A stretch of DNA of 64,000 bases from Cytophaga sp. FL35 (lineage in GTDB: Bacteria > Bacteroidota > Bacteroidia > Flavobacteriales > Flavobacteriaceae), in contig NZ_JACSOH010000012.1 in NCBI RefSeq assembly GCF_014349235.1, positions 1 to 64,000 on the forward strand. Reading direction: 5' to 3'. The position numbers and the translations under genes are program-made. Shown piece after piece: positions 25,351 through 34,813 of the stretch; position 1 is the first letter of the stretch, and each line of letters opens with the position of its first letter. The notes beneath the pieces are model-generated. The model was given only the letters and a program-made list of their open reading frames with translations, was not told the DNA's origin and made no database searches.

Positions 25351-25679
25351 GCCTTTTTCTTACTAATTATTTCCTCCTGTATAGAATCAAAATTCTGAGA
25401 TTTCAAAACTGTTTTCTGTCCATTTTTACCCACATTTCCTTTAGTAAATTGAGTATCAGACTTCTAAAAAAACTTGTCTAACATTTAGATAACATTAGGT
25501 CTCAAAATCATACTTTTTGGTAAAATAAGTATGAACATTCCCTAACCTTATCCCTTCCCCCTTCTACTACTTTTGCCCCTTTCAAAATAAGCTATTTCGA
25601 TAGAATTAGGCCTTTTAAAAACAAACTCACTTCTCAACTGAAACCAAAACAAATTAATAACCAATTAATCCACACTTAT
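25351..25679. other. 329-base regulatory intergenic region
   Basis: No coding frame was seen. The stretch holds the direct repeats at 25479-25496 and two possible -7 boxes described separately, so the third susC probably has a long leader. No clear terminator follows the stop at 25350. Confidence 0.6.
25479..25496 (+). promoter_or_regulatory. Pho-box-like direct repeat upstream of the third susC
   Basis: Two identical 7-base units TAACATT (25479-25485 and 25490-25496) are separated by 4 bases, an exact 11-base period. TACTTTTTG (25511-25519), a near -7 box with one extra spacer base, lies 14 bases downstream, like the arrangement upstream of the second susC. TACTTTTG (25568-25575) is an alternative, better-matching -7 box. 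Control by a PhoB homologue is inferred. Confidence 0.5.
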
Positions 25680-28670
25680 ATGAAAAACGCAAAGTTATTA
25701 TTGTTAATGTGCGGCCTACTTTTCGTCTCGGCGAGTTGGGCGCAGACTGTCGTTACCGGTACGGTAACTGACGATCAAAATATTCCCCTACCTGGTTCTT
25801 CTGTAGTGGAAAAAGGAACGACCAATGGAGTAACTACAGATTTTGACGGAAATTTTAGTATTGAGGTGGCAGATGATGCTACTTTAATCATTTCTTATTT
25901 GGGCTATGCCCCTCAAGAGGTCACTATTAACGGCCAGTCATCTATTTCAGTACAACTGTTACCAGATGCCACTCAGTTAGAAGATGTGGTAGTCGTGGGT
26001 TACGGTACACAGAAAAGATCTGATATTACCGGCGCAATATCATCGGTAAAAAGTGAAGATTTTAATCAAGGGGTCGTAACGAACCCAGGTGAACTTTTAC
26101 AAGGTAAAATGGCAGGTGTTAACATTACATCGAATAGTGGTGAGCCCGGTGCTTCCCAAAATGTAATCATTAGAGGTATAGGAAGTTTAAGATCCGGTAC
26201 ACAACCTCTTTATGTGGTCGATGGATTTCTATTGGATAATTCCTCTTCCGGTTTTGCCACCAATCCATTGAATTTTTTGAATCCGAACGACATTGCAAGT
26301 ATCGACGTATTAAAAGATGCCTCTGCTACGGCCGTTTACGGGTCTAGAGCATCAAATGGTGTAGTTGTTATTACCACAAAAAGAGGAAAGGCCGGAAAAA
26401 CGGAGATGAATCTTTCATTATCTACTGCTGCTTCGTCGATGTCGAATACCATTGATGTTTTTTCAGCGGATGAGTTCCGTACTCAAGTTGCAGCAACTGG
26501 AGGTGCTTTAGAAGATTTTGGAGGCAATACAGATTGGCAAGATGAGCTATCACAAACCGGTATCTCAAAAAACCTTAATTTTTCAATGAGCGGTGCCAAT
26601 AGCGAAAAATTTTCATACTTCGCTTCAGTTGGTTATCAAGACCAAGAAGGTATTCTTAAAAATAGTGATTTAGAGCGCTACTCGGGTAAATTGAATATGA
26701 CCCAAAAGGCATTTAACGGTAGAGTTAGTATCGATTATAATCTGACCGCTACACATACGGAAAACCTTCGCCCTAGCATCAACTCTACTATTAGTGATAT
26801 GCTGGGTTTAAATCCTACTGTTCCTACCTATACCAATGGAGAGCCTACACTATTGAATACAAACGCTCTTAACCCGATTACGAGGTATAACATTTACAGT
26901 GATGAAGCTGTAAACAATCGAATTTTGGCCAGTATTTCACCCTCCATAGAGATTGTGAAAGGCCTTACCTATAAGTTGAACTTTGGTGTGGATTATTCGG
27001 CTACCAATAGAGATAGACAGTACAAACCCTATACTTCCGTAGTAAACGAATCAGATATTTCAAATGGGGAAGTTATCGCTACAATCAATGAAAATTCAAA
27101 TCAATTGACCGAAAACACCCTAACTTACAATTGGAGTCAAGATGTTCATAATCTAACTGTTTTGGCAGGTCACTCTTACCAAAAGTTCATGGATGAGACG
27201 CGACAATTCAGCTACCGTGGATTTGCGGATAATAACATTGAGCCGATTTATCAAGACCAATCAAGTTCTGATGAATATCCTACTTCGGTAAGCTCTTCTG
27301 CGGTTAAAAATGAGCTTCAATCCTATTTTGGCAGAGTTAATTATTCCTACAATGACAAGTATTTATTGACCGCTACTTTTCGTGCGGATGGCTCCTCTAA
27401 GTTCGGTGATAACAGAAAGTATGGTTACTTTCCTTCTTTTGCTTTGGGATGGAATATCAGCAATGAAAACTTCATGCAAGATTCATTCTTCGATAATTTG
27501 AAATTACGTGCTAGCTGGGGTCAAACGGGTAATCAAGAAATTCCTTCCAAAATTACTCAGGCAAGCTACTCTGAAGACCGTCTTATTTCGGGCGGACAAA
27601 GTTTAAACACGTATCCTATAGACACAGATGCCACATCCATTGACGGTTATCCCTATGGAATTGTATTTACAAGATTGGCCAACCCTGATCTTCAGTGGGA
27701 AGTTTCTACCCAATTAGGAGTAGGACTAGATTTCGCCATGTTCGATTATAGACTTTCCGGTACCTTGGATTATTTCAGCAAAACGTCTTCTAATATCTTA
27801 TTGGAAGTTGTACCTGCCGATCCTGTAGAACCCACAGCCACCTATTGGGACAATATTGATGATATGAAAATCTTGAACAACGGTATCGAGTTGGCGCTAG
27901 ATTACAACAGTGATGCCAGCCGTGATTTTTCCTATAATATCGGAGGTAACATCACATACATTCAAAACGAAGTAAAAGATTCTCCTTACTCTGTACTGAC
28001 CACGGGAGCCGCTCAAGGCTCAGGTCAAACAGGAGCCACCATCAACGGATACATTAACGGTGAATCCATAGGCTCTTTCTATATGTTCGAATTTGAAGGT
28101 ATTGGTGCAGATGGTCTAAATCTATTCAAGGATACCACTGGAGATGGTGCCATTTTAGATGATGACCGTACTGTTGTCGGAAGCGCAATTCCGAATTTCA
28201 TATATGCGTATTACCTCAATTTTAAATATAAAAACTTCGATTTTGGCTTGAACTTCAATGGTGTTTCGGGTAACAAAGTGTACAACCACACTAAAATGTC
28301 TCTTTTCACCAAAGCACAGTTGTCCAGATCGGTCAATACCACTGACTTTGCCGTTCAATTCCCAAATGAATCGACCAGTAATAGCAATACTGTTTCCACC
28401 CGTTACCTAGAAGACGGTTCTTTTATGAGGTTAAATAACGCCACTTTAGCCTATAATCTTAAACCTGAGCAACTAGGGCTTGATGATGCTTTTCAAAATA
28501 TCAGGTTTTCAATTACCGGCCAGAATTTATTTACCATCACAGATTATTCAGGATTTGACCCTGAAGTAAACACAGGTTCTACCTCAGGTGGAATACAGAC
28601 CTTCGGGGTAGATTATTTCACTTATCCTAAGGCAAGAACCTTCATGGTGGGTCTAAACCTAACTTTCTAA
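25680..28670 (+). CDS. SusC/RagA-type TonB-dependent transporter (third pair)
   Basis: The 996-residue outer-membrane protein has a signal peptide ending SWAQ, the regulatory-like domain (LPGSSVVEKGT, TDFDGNF), a TonB-plug start VVVGYGTQKRSDITGAI, VVDGFLLD, and SATAVYGSRASNGVVVITTK, then a barrel. It is shorter and more divergent than the first two, which are close paralogues of each other, so its ligand may differ. It is followed four bases later by its susD frame, a terminator, then genes for a PI-PLC-like enzyme and a metallophosphoesterase. Confidence 0.94.
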   Translation: MKNAKLLLLMCGLLFVSASWAQTVVTGTVTDDQNIPLPGSSVVEKGTTNGVTTDFDGNFSIEVADDATLIISYLGYAPQEVTINGQSSISVQLLPDATQLEDVVVVGYGTQKRSDITGAISSVKSEDFNQGVVTNPGELLQGKMAGVNITSNSGEPGASQNVIIRGIGSLRSGTQPLYVVDGFLLDNSSSGFATNPLNFLNPNDIASIDVLKDASATAVYGSRASNGVVVITTKRGKAGKTEMNLSLSTAASSMSNTIDVFSADEFRTQVAATGGALEDFGGNTDWQDELSQTGISKNLNFSMSGANSEKFSYFASVGYQDQEGILKNSDLERYSGKLNMTQKAFNGRVSIDYNLTATHTENLRPSINSTISDMLGLNPTVPTYTNGEPTLLNTNALNPITRYNIYSDEAVNNRILASISPSIEIVKGLTYKLNFGVDYSATNRDRQYKPYTSVVNESDISNGEVIATINENSNQLTENTLTYNWSQDVHNLTVLAGHSYQKFMDETRQFSYRGFADNNIEPIYQDQSSSDEYPTSVSSSAVKNELQSYFGRVNYSYNDKYLLTATFRADGSSKFGDNRKYGYFPSFALGWNISNENFMQDSFFDNLKLRASWGQTGNQEIPSKITQASYSEDRLISGGQSLNTYPIDTDATSIDGYPYGIVFTRLANPDLQWEVSTQLGVGLDFAMFDYRLSGTLDYFSKTSSNILLEVVPADPVEPTATYWDNIDDMKILNNGIELALDYNSDASRDFSYNIGGNITYIQNEVKDSPYSVLTTGAAQGSGQTGATINGYINGESIGSFYMFEFEGIGADGLNLFKDTTGDGAILDDDRTVVGSAIPNFIYAYYLNFKYKNFDFGLNFNGVSGNKVYNHTKMSLFTKAQLSRSVNTTDFAVQFPNESTSNSNTVSTRYLEDGSFMRLNNATLAYNLKPEQLGLDDAFQNIRFSITGQNLFTITDYSGFDPEVNTGSTSGGIQTFGVDYFTYPKARTFMVGLNLTF

Positions 28671-28712
28671 TTAGTGAAGATTCAAATAAAAACAGTCTCA
28701 AAAAAATATAAA

Positions 28713-30458
28713 ATGAAAAATAAATTATTCAATAAAAACCTTTCATTGGTCATCTTCATATTGGCCTTCTTCGGATGTACCGATTTAGAAGAGGAAGTAT
28801 TAGATGAGTCATTAACGGGTACAGGACAAGCAGAAGTTGTCAGTGGTTCCTTAGCACCGGTATACGGTAACCTACGCTACGTTTGGCAACATACCAAAAA
28901 CTTTGGCCTGCAAGAGGTAGCTTCAGATGAGGGTATTCTTCCCTATCGCGGTGGGACCGATTGGTTCGATGGAGGTAAGTTCATAGCTGTTCACCAGCAC
29001 TTAATGACCCCTAGTAACAGCCTCGTAGGTGACACTTGGAATTATATTACCGCAACCATTTCCCGGGCTGTAATCGCTATTGAAAGATTACGACCAGAGG
29101 CTGATGCCGGAGATAATAAGGCGCAAGATGCTATCTACGAAATGGTAGCCATGAAAGCGTATTTGAATTTGCTTGCCCTTGATAACTGGGGGCTCGTATT
29201 TAAAAAAGAGAGCTCTGAAGAGATTTCAGAAATTCTAAGGGCACAAGAAGCTATAGATTATATTGAAAGTGAACTGCTTTCAGTTGCAGAGCTTGTTTCG
29301 GATGATACCGACCCAGGAAGATTGAACAAAAATTCGGTCAAGGCGCTTTTAGCCAGATTGTACTTGAACGCTGCAGTTTACAGAGACCCTTATGGTTCAC
29401 CCGATTTTCAACAGGCGGATATGGACAAGGTCATTCAATATACAAGTGATATAATCTCAGGTCCGTATGCCCTTTCAGAAGAGTATTTTGACCTATTCAG
29501 TGATGACAACCACAGCAATCCCGAACTTATTTTTGCGCTTGACCAAAGGGGAGTTCTTCAAACGGAGCACAGTCGTTGGGCCTATTGGTCTATGTCCGGT
29601 GATCAAGTTCCAAGACCAGAAGAACCAAGTTCTAGAGGTACCGATGCCGTTGCTGCCACCCCTGATTTTTATCAAACATGGGTTGACGCCTACGGAAGCG
29701 TAGATCCTGCAGAGGCCGATGCCAGGTTCTTCCAAGAAAATACAGTTATACCGGAAGAGTTAAAAGACTTAACTGGAGTTAACCCTACCAATGATGAGAA
29801 CCATTTTTACTGTGTTGAAGCGGAACAGTTTCAAGTAGACAGAGGTATTCTTCGTGGTATTATTTGGGGGCCTAGAAAAGATGAAAGTGGCAACATTATG
29901 ACGTGTGAAGATGGAGCGGTAAGAATTTATCCAGTCATTAACAGAAGAACCAGTGGTGCCGATATTCGATATGTAGACCACAACCTACAAGTAGACTTTA
30001 CGGCCGAAGGTAGCTTACACAATACGGGGCATCGTTTTTCAAAGTACCAGTTTAGTAGTACCGCCACCAACTGTTGCCACTATAGCAGTGTAGATTTGGT
30101 ATTAATTAGATTAGGTGAAATTTATTTGATGAGAGCTGAAGCCAAATTAAGAAACGGCGATACTGCCGGAGCTTTGGAAGATATCAATACTTTGAGAACC
30201 TCAAGGTCGGCAAGACCTGAACAGACTCCAGAGGCGTTGACAGAAATTGACCTTGACATCTTATTCCGTGAGTCTGGTTTTGAATTATACTGGGAAGGTT
30301 TCCGAAGAAATTATCAGATTCGTTTCGGAAAGTATGAGGACAGTTGGACAGAAAAAGACAACAACGATGTGAACAAAAGGTTATTCCCAATACCACAGCA
30401 AGCTATTGACGGAGCCTCTAGTGAGCAAGGCTTTCTAGTTCAAAACGCAGGATATTAA
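28713..30458 (+). CDS. SusD/RagB-family lipoprotein (third pair)
   Basis: The 581-residue protein starts at the ATG at 28713, giving a lipoprotein signal (LSLVIFILAFFGC); a GTG 39 bases upstream adds only a basic stretch. Unlike the first two SusD proteins, it is of the classical RagB/SusD type, with a TPR-like N-terminal half (AYLNLLALDNWGLVF), LIRLGEIYLMRAEAKLRNGD, and a C-terminal ESGFELYWEGFRRNYQIRFGK region. It should cap the SusC encoded upstream. A strong terminator follows. Confidence 0.92.
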   Translation: MKNKLFNKNLSLVIFILAFFGCTDLEEEVLDESLTGTGQAEVVSGSLAPVYGNLRYVWQHTKNFGLQEVASDEGILPYRGGTDWFDGGKFIAVHQHLMTPSNSLVGDTWNYITATISRAVIAIERLRPEADAGDNKAQDAIYEMVAMKAYLNLLALDNWGLVFKKESSEEISEILRAQEAIDYIESELLSVAELVSDDTDPGRLNKNSVKALLARLYLNAAVYRDPYGSPDFQQADMDKVIQYTSDIISGPYALSEEYFDLFSDDNHSNPELIFALDQRGVLQTEHSRWAYWSMSGDQVPRPEEPSSRGTDAVAATPDFYQTWVDAYGSVDPAEADARFFQENTVIPEELKDLTGVNPTNDENHFYCVEAEQFQVDRGILRGIIWGPRKDESGNIMTCEDGAVRIYPVINRRTSGADIRYVDHNLQVDFTAEGSLHNTGHRFSKYQFSSTATNCCHYSSVDLVLIRLGEIYLMRAEAKLRNGDTAGALEDINTLRTSRSARPEQTPEALTEIDLDILFRESGFELYWEGFRRNYQIRFGKYEDSWTEKDNNDVNKRLFPIPQQAIDGASSEQGFLVQNAGY

Positions 30459-30481
30459 CCCCCTAAAACTTAAGAATTTTA

Positions 30482-30520
30482 AACAAGGCAAGAAAAGTGT
30501 TTTTCTTGCCTTGTTTTTTA
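30482..30520 (+). terminator. Strong intrinsic terminator after the third susCD
   Basis: A perfect 15-bp stem (30482-30496 with 30501-30515), 4-base loop, followed by a T-run. It stands only 30 bases before the ATG of the PI-PLC-like gene and no separate promoter is evident in that gap, so downstream genes may rely on read-through. Confidence 0.9.
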
Positions 30521-30547
30521 ACGTATAATTCTAAATATCCTAATTCT

Positions 30548-31621
30548 ATGAAAGTTCTTTATTCTCTATGTGTATTGGCATTTATTTCAATTTGCATTTT
30601 AATTCCAGATTACGAACAAATACAAAAAGAACCAAGGCTAAACGATATTCAAGTTATTGGCAGTCATAACAGTTATAAAATAGGTATTGGATCTCCTCTT
30701 TTAAATCTATTGGTGCAAAAAGACTCAAAACTTAGTAGTTTGCAATATGAGCATATTCCCTTGACCGATCAGTTAAACTTAGGTCTACGAAGTCTTGAAC
30801 TTGATATTTTTTATGATCCGGAGGGCGGTTATTATTCAAATCCAAAAGGTCTTGAACTTGTGAAGCAGCAAGGTGTCAATCCTATGCCTTTTGATGAGGA
30901 AGAAAAACTTAAAAAACCGGGTCTCAAAGTTTTTCATGTTCAAGAGTTTGATTTTAGAAGTCATCAGCTAATTTTCACCGAAGCATTACAAGAATTAAAG
31001 AAGTGGTCGCTAGCTCATGAAAGGCATACACCAATTATTATTACCATAAATGCTAAAGATGCCGAAATTCCACAAACCCGAAAACCCATGCCATTTGATG
31101 CGGAAGCACTTAAAACCATTGATAAGGAAATTAAATCTGTTTTCGAAAACGACCGTTTAATCACTCCAGATTTGGTACGTGGAAATTATGCTAGTCTAGA
31201 AAATGCAATCTTGGAAAAGGGATGGCCCTATCTAAATGAAGTTAAAAACCGCTTTTTGTTTGTGCTGGATGAAGGTAACGAAAAGGCTGACGCCTACTTA
31301 TCCAATTTCCCCCTTTTAAAAGGAGCGGTGCTTTTTTTGAATGAGGAAGAGGGTAAGCCCAATGCTGCTTTTCGAATAGTGAACGACCCAATTCAGAATT
31401 TTGAAAAAATCAAAGAATTGGTGACCAAAGGCTATATGGTGCGCACAAGGTCAGATGCTAATACCATTGAAGCTAGGAACAATGAATATACACGTTTTCA
31501 AAAAGCAAAGGCCTCTGGAGCTAATATCATTACAACGGATTATTATTTGCCGAGCAACTTATTCAAATCAGATTTTCAAGTTCGTTTTAAAGACGGTACT
31601 TTCGAGAGAATCAAACCATAA
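30548..31621 (+). CDS. Ca-dependent phosphatidylinositol-specific phospholipase C-like enzyme
   Basis: The 357-residue protein starts at the ATG at 30548, which gives an N-terminal hydrophobic export segment (VLYSLCVLAFISICILIP). It belongs to the PI-PLC superfamily, closest from memory to the Ca-dependent Streptomyces PLC1-type group. The catalytic His pair appears as H40 in GSHNSY and H130 in KVFHVQEFD; N41, E84 and D86 are likely calcium ligands. RSDANTIEARNN and IITTDYYLP near the C-terminus complete the barrel. It may cleave inositol phospholipids or other phosphodiesters. It is followed three bases later by a metallophosphoesterase gene, giving another diesterase-plus-phosphatase pair. 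Confidence 0.82.
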   Translation: MKVLYSLCVLAFISICILIPDYEQIQKEPRLNDIQVIGSHNSYKIGIGSPLLNLLVQKDSKLSSLQYEHIPLTDQLNLGLRSLELDIFYDPEGGYYSNPKGLELVKQQGVNPMPFDEEEKLKKPGLKVFHVQEFDFRSHQLIFTEALQELKKWSLAHERHTPIIITINAKDAEIPQTRKPMPFDAEALKTIDKEIKSVFENDRLITPDLVRGNYASLENAILEKGWPYLNEVKNRFLFVLDEGNEKADAYLSNFPLLKGAVLFLNEEEGKPNAAFRIVNDPIQNFEKIKELVTKGYMVRTRSDANTIEARNNEYTRFQKAKASGANIITTDYYLPSNLFKSDFQVRFKDGTFERIKP

Positions 31622-31624
31622 ACT

Positions 31625-33556
31625 ATGTTGAAAAACGGGCTCTACATTCTAATTTTCTTTCTAATACTTTCCTGTAAAAAAGAAAACCATCCCAATCAGG
31701 AAAATTTTAGGATTGCCTTTATTTCCGATGTTCATCTGCTCGACGTCAAGGGTACATTAGAAGATATTGCATACAGCGGCATAGACAACCCCAAAACGGG
31801 TGAGAAGGTCTTGATTAGAACCATGGAGGCCCAATTACATTCCACCAGACTTTTCAATGAAAATTATTTTGCATTCAAAGAAGCCCTTGATGATGTGGTT
31901 AAAAGGGGAATTAAATTGGTGGCGCTTCCCGGTGATTTTAGTGATGATGGCCAACCGATCAATGTAAAAGGGCTCAATAAGATTTTGAACGAGTACTCCC
32001 AAAAACATGGAATTTCCTTCTTCATTACTACAGGAAACCATGATCCTACCAGTCCGTTTGGGGAAGAGGCCGGCAAAAAAGACTTTATGGGCCCCCAAGG
32101 TCAGCGGCAACCCATTATGAGTGCGCAGGACCTTTATCATTCCATATCTGGAGAGCTTCCTGTACTTATAAGTAAAGACATTAAAGCAATGGGATACGAG
32201 GAAATCGTAAACGAACTATCCCAACATGGTTTTTTCCCTTTGGAAAGCTATACCTATTGGGAAACACCGTTTTCCAACTATTCCTATGATACCTATTCAT
32301 TCTCTGAAGCCAAAAAGAATGCCTCACTTGAAAACAGAACCTATGAAATTACCGAAGGTTCTACCCCACAACCCGATGTAAGTTATTTGGTAGAGCCCGT
32401 TGAAGGCTTGTGGCTGGTGGCCATTGATGCCAATGTATATGTTCCCAAAGAAGACGGACTGCATTTTCACGGTGCCAGCATTGGCTATAATCAGGTCATT
32501 GAGTATAAAAAACATTTGATAGATTGGGTGGCACGCATTGTTCAGAAAGCCAAAAAGCATGATAAAGAAGTGGTAGCTTTCAGTCATTATCCCATGATTG
32601 ATTTTAACGATGGCGCTTCTTCTACCATGAAAAAACTGTTTGGAGATAAGGCTTTGCAGGCCCATAGAATTCCAAAAAATGAAGTGGCCCAAATATTCGC
32701 CGATGCCGGACTACAAATACATTTTGGGGGACATATGCACATTAACGATTCCGGAATAATTACCACAAACAAAGGAAATACCCTTGCAAATATTCAAGTA
32801 CCCTCCCTGGCGGCCTACCAACCGGCCTACAAAATTCTGGAGAAGAAAACGGGTCCCTATTGGGATGTGAAAACTGTTGTTCTTGACAAAGTGAAGAACT
32901 ATGACGAGTTTTTTGAACTTTACGACCGGGAACATGATTATCTCACCCACTCAAAATCTCAAAACATTTGGAACAAGGAAGTTTTAAATGCTGAAGATTA
33001 TCTCGATTTTACAGACTTTCACCTTCAAGAACTGGTAAGGCTGCGGTTTTTACCTTCGGATTGGCCAGAAAACCTAAAATCGCTGCTTTTAGAGAACTCG
33101 GGTATGGACTTGCTTGTACTTTCCCATTTAAAATCAGAAATCGCCACAGAAGCTTTCAAGACAACCGAGGCTTGGCAAACTGCCAGTAAAGAAGCACAAG
33201 AACAATTGTCTTCTTCCAACTTGTCTGAAAGTGATTTTACCAATTGGACAGGTCTTGACTGGATAACCGATTTTTACCGACTTAGAAGCGGAGATGAATT
33301 AGCCCAAAATACCATATCCGATAGCCGTATTAAAGCTTATCGACTCATTATTCAAAATCTTGCTCTAAACAAGGCAGATAGCTTAAAACAGCTAAAAAAT
33401 TTCGGGCAAATATTTGAATATCAACTTCATTCGGAACCGTCCGGTAATTTTACCATAGACCTGCAAAAGAAAATGCTTATTCCACATCAAGTTGTAAACG
33501 ATCAATCTATAAGTCCGAATGCTCTTGGCAACCACAATGATAATTCCGGGAAATAG
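31625..33556 (+). CDS. Lipoprotein calcineurin-like metallophosphoesterase
   Basis: The 643-residue protein has a lipoprotein signal with Cys17 (FLILSC). The calcineurin fold occupies about residues 28-400: ISDVH (D35, H37), PGDFSDDG, TGNHD, SHYP and GGHMH. The remaining 240 residues form no domain I recognise and are rich in charged and helix-forming residues. It probably removes phosphate from the product of the upstream PI-PLC-like enzyme. Its last 55 bases overlap, convergently, the 3' end of the TRAP permease gene on the other strand, which is unusually long; a C-terminal extension by loss of an earlier stop is possible. Confidence 0.85.
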   Translation: MLKNGLYILIFFLILSCKKENHPNQENFRIAFISDVHLLDVKGTLEDIAYSGIDNPKTGEKVLIRTMEAQLHSTRLFNENYFAFKEALDDVVKRGIKLVALPGDFSDDGQPINVKGLNKILNEYSQKHGISFFITTGNHDPTSPFGEEAGKKDFMGPQGQRQPIMSAQDLYHSISGELPVLISKDIKAMGYEEIVNELSQHGFFPLESYTYWETPFSNYSYDTYSFSEAKKNASLENRTYEITEGSTPQPDVSYLVEPVEGLWLVAIDANVYVPKEDGLHFHGASIGYNQVIEYKKHLIDWVARIVQKAKKHDKEVVAFSHYPMIDFNDGASSTMKKLFGDKALQAHRIPKNEVAQIFADAGLQIHFGGHMHINDSGIITTNKGNTLANIQVPSLAAYQPAYKILEKKTGPYWDVKTVVLDKVKNYDEFFELYDREHDYLTHSKSQNIWNKEVLNAEDYLDFTDFHLQELVRLRFLPSDWPENLKSLLLENSGMDLLVLSHLKSEIATEAFKTTEAWQTASKEAQEQLSSSNLSESDFTNWTGLDWITDFYRLRSGDELAQNTISDSRIKAYRLIIQNLALNKADSLKQLKNFGQIFEYQLHSEPSGNFTIDLQKKMLIPHQVVNDQSISPNALGNHNDNSGK

Positions 33557-34812
33557 GTAATAGCCATCAGTACTCCTACCATTACCAAAAGCAATGGCAT
33601 TAGCGGCTTGATTACTTTGGTAACCGGCACCTTGGCAACGCCACTACCAACAAAGAGCAATGTTCCTACAGGTGGCGTACAAACACCGATACAAAGGTTG
33701 AGCACGATAATCATTCCAAATTGCACAGGATGCATGCCCAAAGCCATGGCCACTGGCAAGAAAATTGGTGTGAAAATCAACACAGCAGGAGTCATATCCA
33801 TAAAGGTTCCCACAATCAACAATATCAGGTTGATCATTAAGAAAATAAAGATAGGATTGCTCACATTATCCAATAATGCCGATGTTAGCATTTGCGGAAT
33901 TCCTTCAAAAGAAAATAACCACGACATGGCCATAGAAGTAGCAATCAAAAACATTACGATGGCCGTAGTTCGTGCACTTCTTAACAACAAAGGTTTAAAA
34001 TGGCTCACCTTTAATTCCTTATTGATAAAGCCTAACAACATGGCGTAGACTACGGCAATTGCAGCGGCTTCCGTTGCAGTAAATACGCCTACTACGATTC
34101 CCCCAACAACAATAATCAATAGGGTAAGGCTTAAAAATGCTTTTCTAAAATCAGTAAACAACTGCTTAAAGCCTACTCTGGGCGCCCTTGGCAAGCCTTT
34201 TCTTTTGGCGTAGATAAATACCATTATCATAAGGGCTAGACCTACCAGAATACCAGGAATATAGCCTGCGATGAACAAAGCTGCTACTGAAGCGGTACCA
34301 CCACTGGCCAATGCAAAAATGATCAATACGTTACTTGGTGGAATCAAGAGACCTGTTGTAGAAGAACTAATATTGACGGCCGCACTGAATTCCCTTGGGT
34401 AACCTTCGCTTTCCATTTTCTCCGTTAATGTACTACCTATCGCGGATGCCGCTGCCACCGCCGATCCGGAAATAGCACCAAAAAGCATGGCGGCGATAAT
34501 GTTTACAAAGGCCAGACCACCGGGCAAACTACCAATCAGTGATTTGGCAAAATCGATAAGCCGTTTCGCGATGCCTCCGGTATTCATGATTTCACCGGCC
34601 AAAATAAAGAAGGGTATGGCCAGAAGCGCAAAATTATCAATACCCGTTGTCATTCTTTGGGCAGCGGTAGTGGTAGCCGGTAAATAGGCAATATTCAGAA
34701 TTAAGGTAAGTGTGGTAGAAATACCAATGGAATAGGCTACAGGAACTCCGTAGGCCAACAAACCAATGAAACTTACAAAAAGAACGATAATACTAATAGT
34801 CTCTATGCTCAT
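33502..34812 (-). CDS. dctM: TRAP transporter large permease, DctM type
   Basis: The 436-residue inner-membrane protein carries the repeated hydrophobic segments of the TRAP large subunit (about 12 helices), with GIPQMLTSALL, FMDMTPAVLIFTPIFLPVA and NLCIGVCTPPVGTLLFVG as recognisable family stretches. It forms the sodium-driven translocation unit. The small permease gene ends one base upstream and the uronate isomerase gene leads the operon, so uronates or closely related acids are the expected substrate. Its 3' end overlaps the convergent phosphoesterase gene by 55 bases. Confidence 0.93.
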   Translation of the reverse strand: MSIETISIIVLFVSFIGLLAYGVPVAYSIGISTTLTLILNIAYLPATTTAAQRMTTGIDNFALLAIPFFILAGEIMNTGGIAKRLIDFAKSLIGSLPGGLAFVNIIAAMLFGAISGSAVAAASAIGSTLTEKMESEGYPREFSAAVNISSSTTGLLIPPSNVLIIFALASGGTASVAALFIAGYIPGILVGLALMIMVFIYAKRKGLPRAPRVGFKQLFTDFRKAFLSLTLLIIVVGGIVVGVFTATEAAAIAVVYAMLLGFINKELKVSHFKPLLLRSARTTAIVMFLIATSMAMSWLFSFEGIPQMLTSALLDNVSNPIFIFLMINLILLIVGTFMDMTPAVLIFTPIFLPVAMALGMHPVQFGMIIVLNLCIGVCTPPVGTLLFVGSGVAKVPVTKVIKPLMPLLLVMVGVLMAITYFPELSLWLPRAFGLID

Positions 34813-34813
34813 T

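Noticed and set aside
32324-32692. 122-codon minus-strand open frame inside the lipoprotein phosphoesterase gene.
   Set aside because: Composition reflects the antisense of the conserved GGHMH and SHYP regions; no independent signals.
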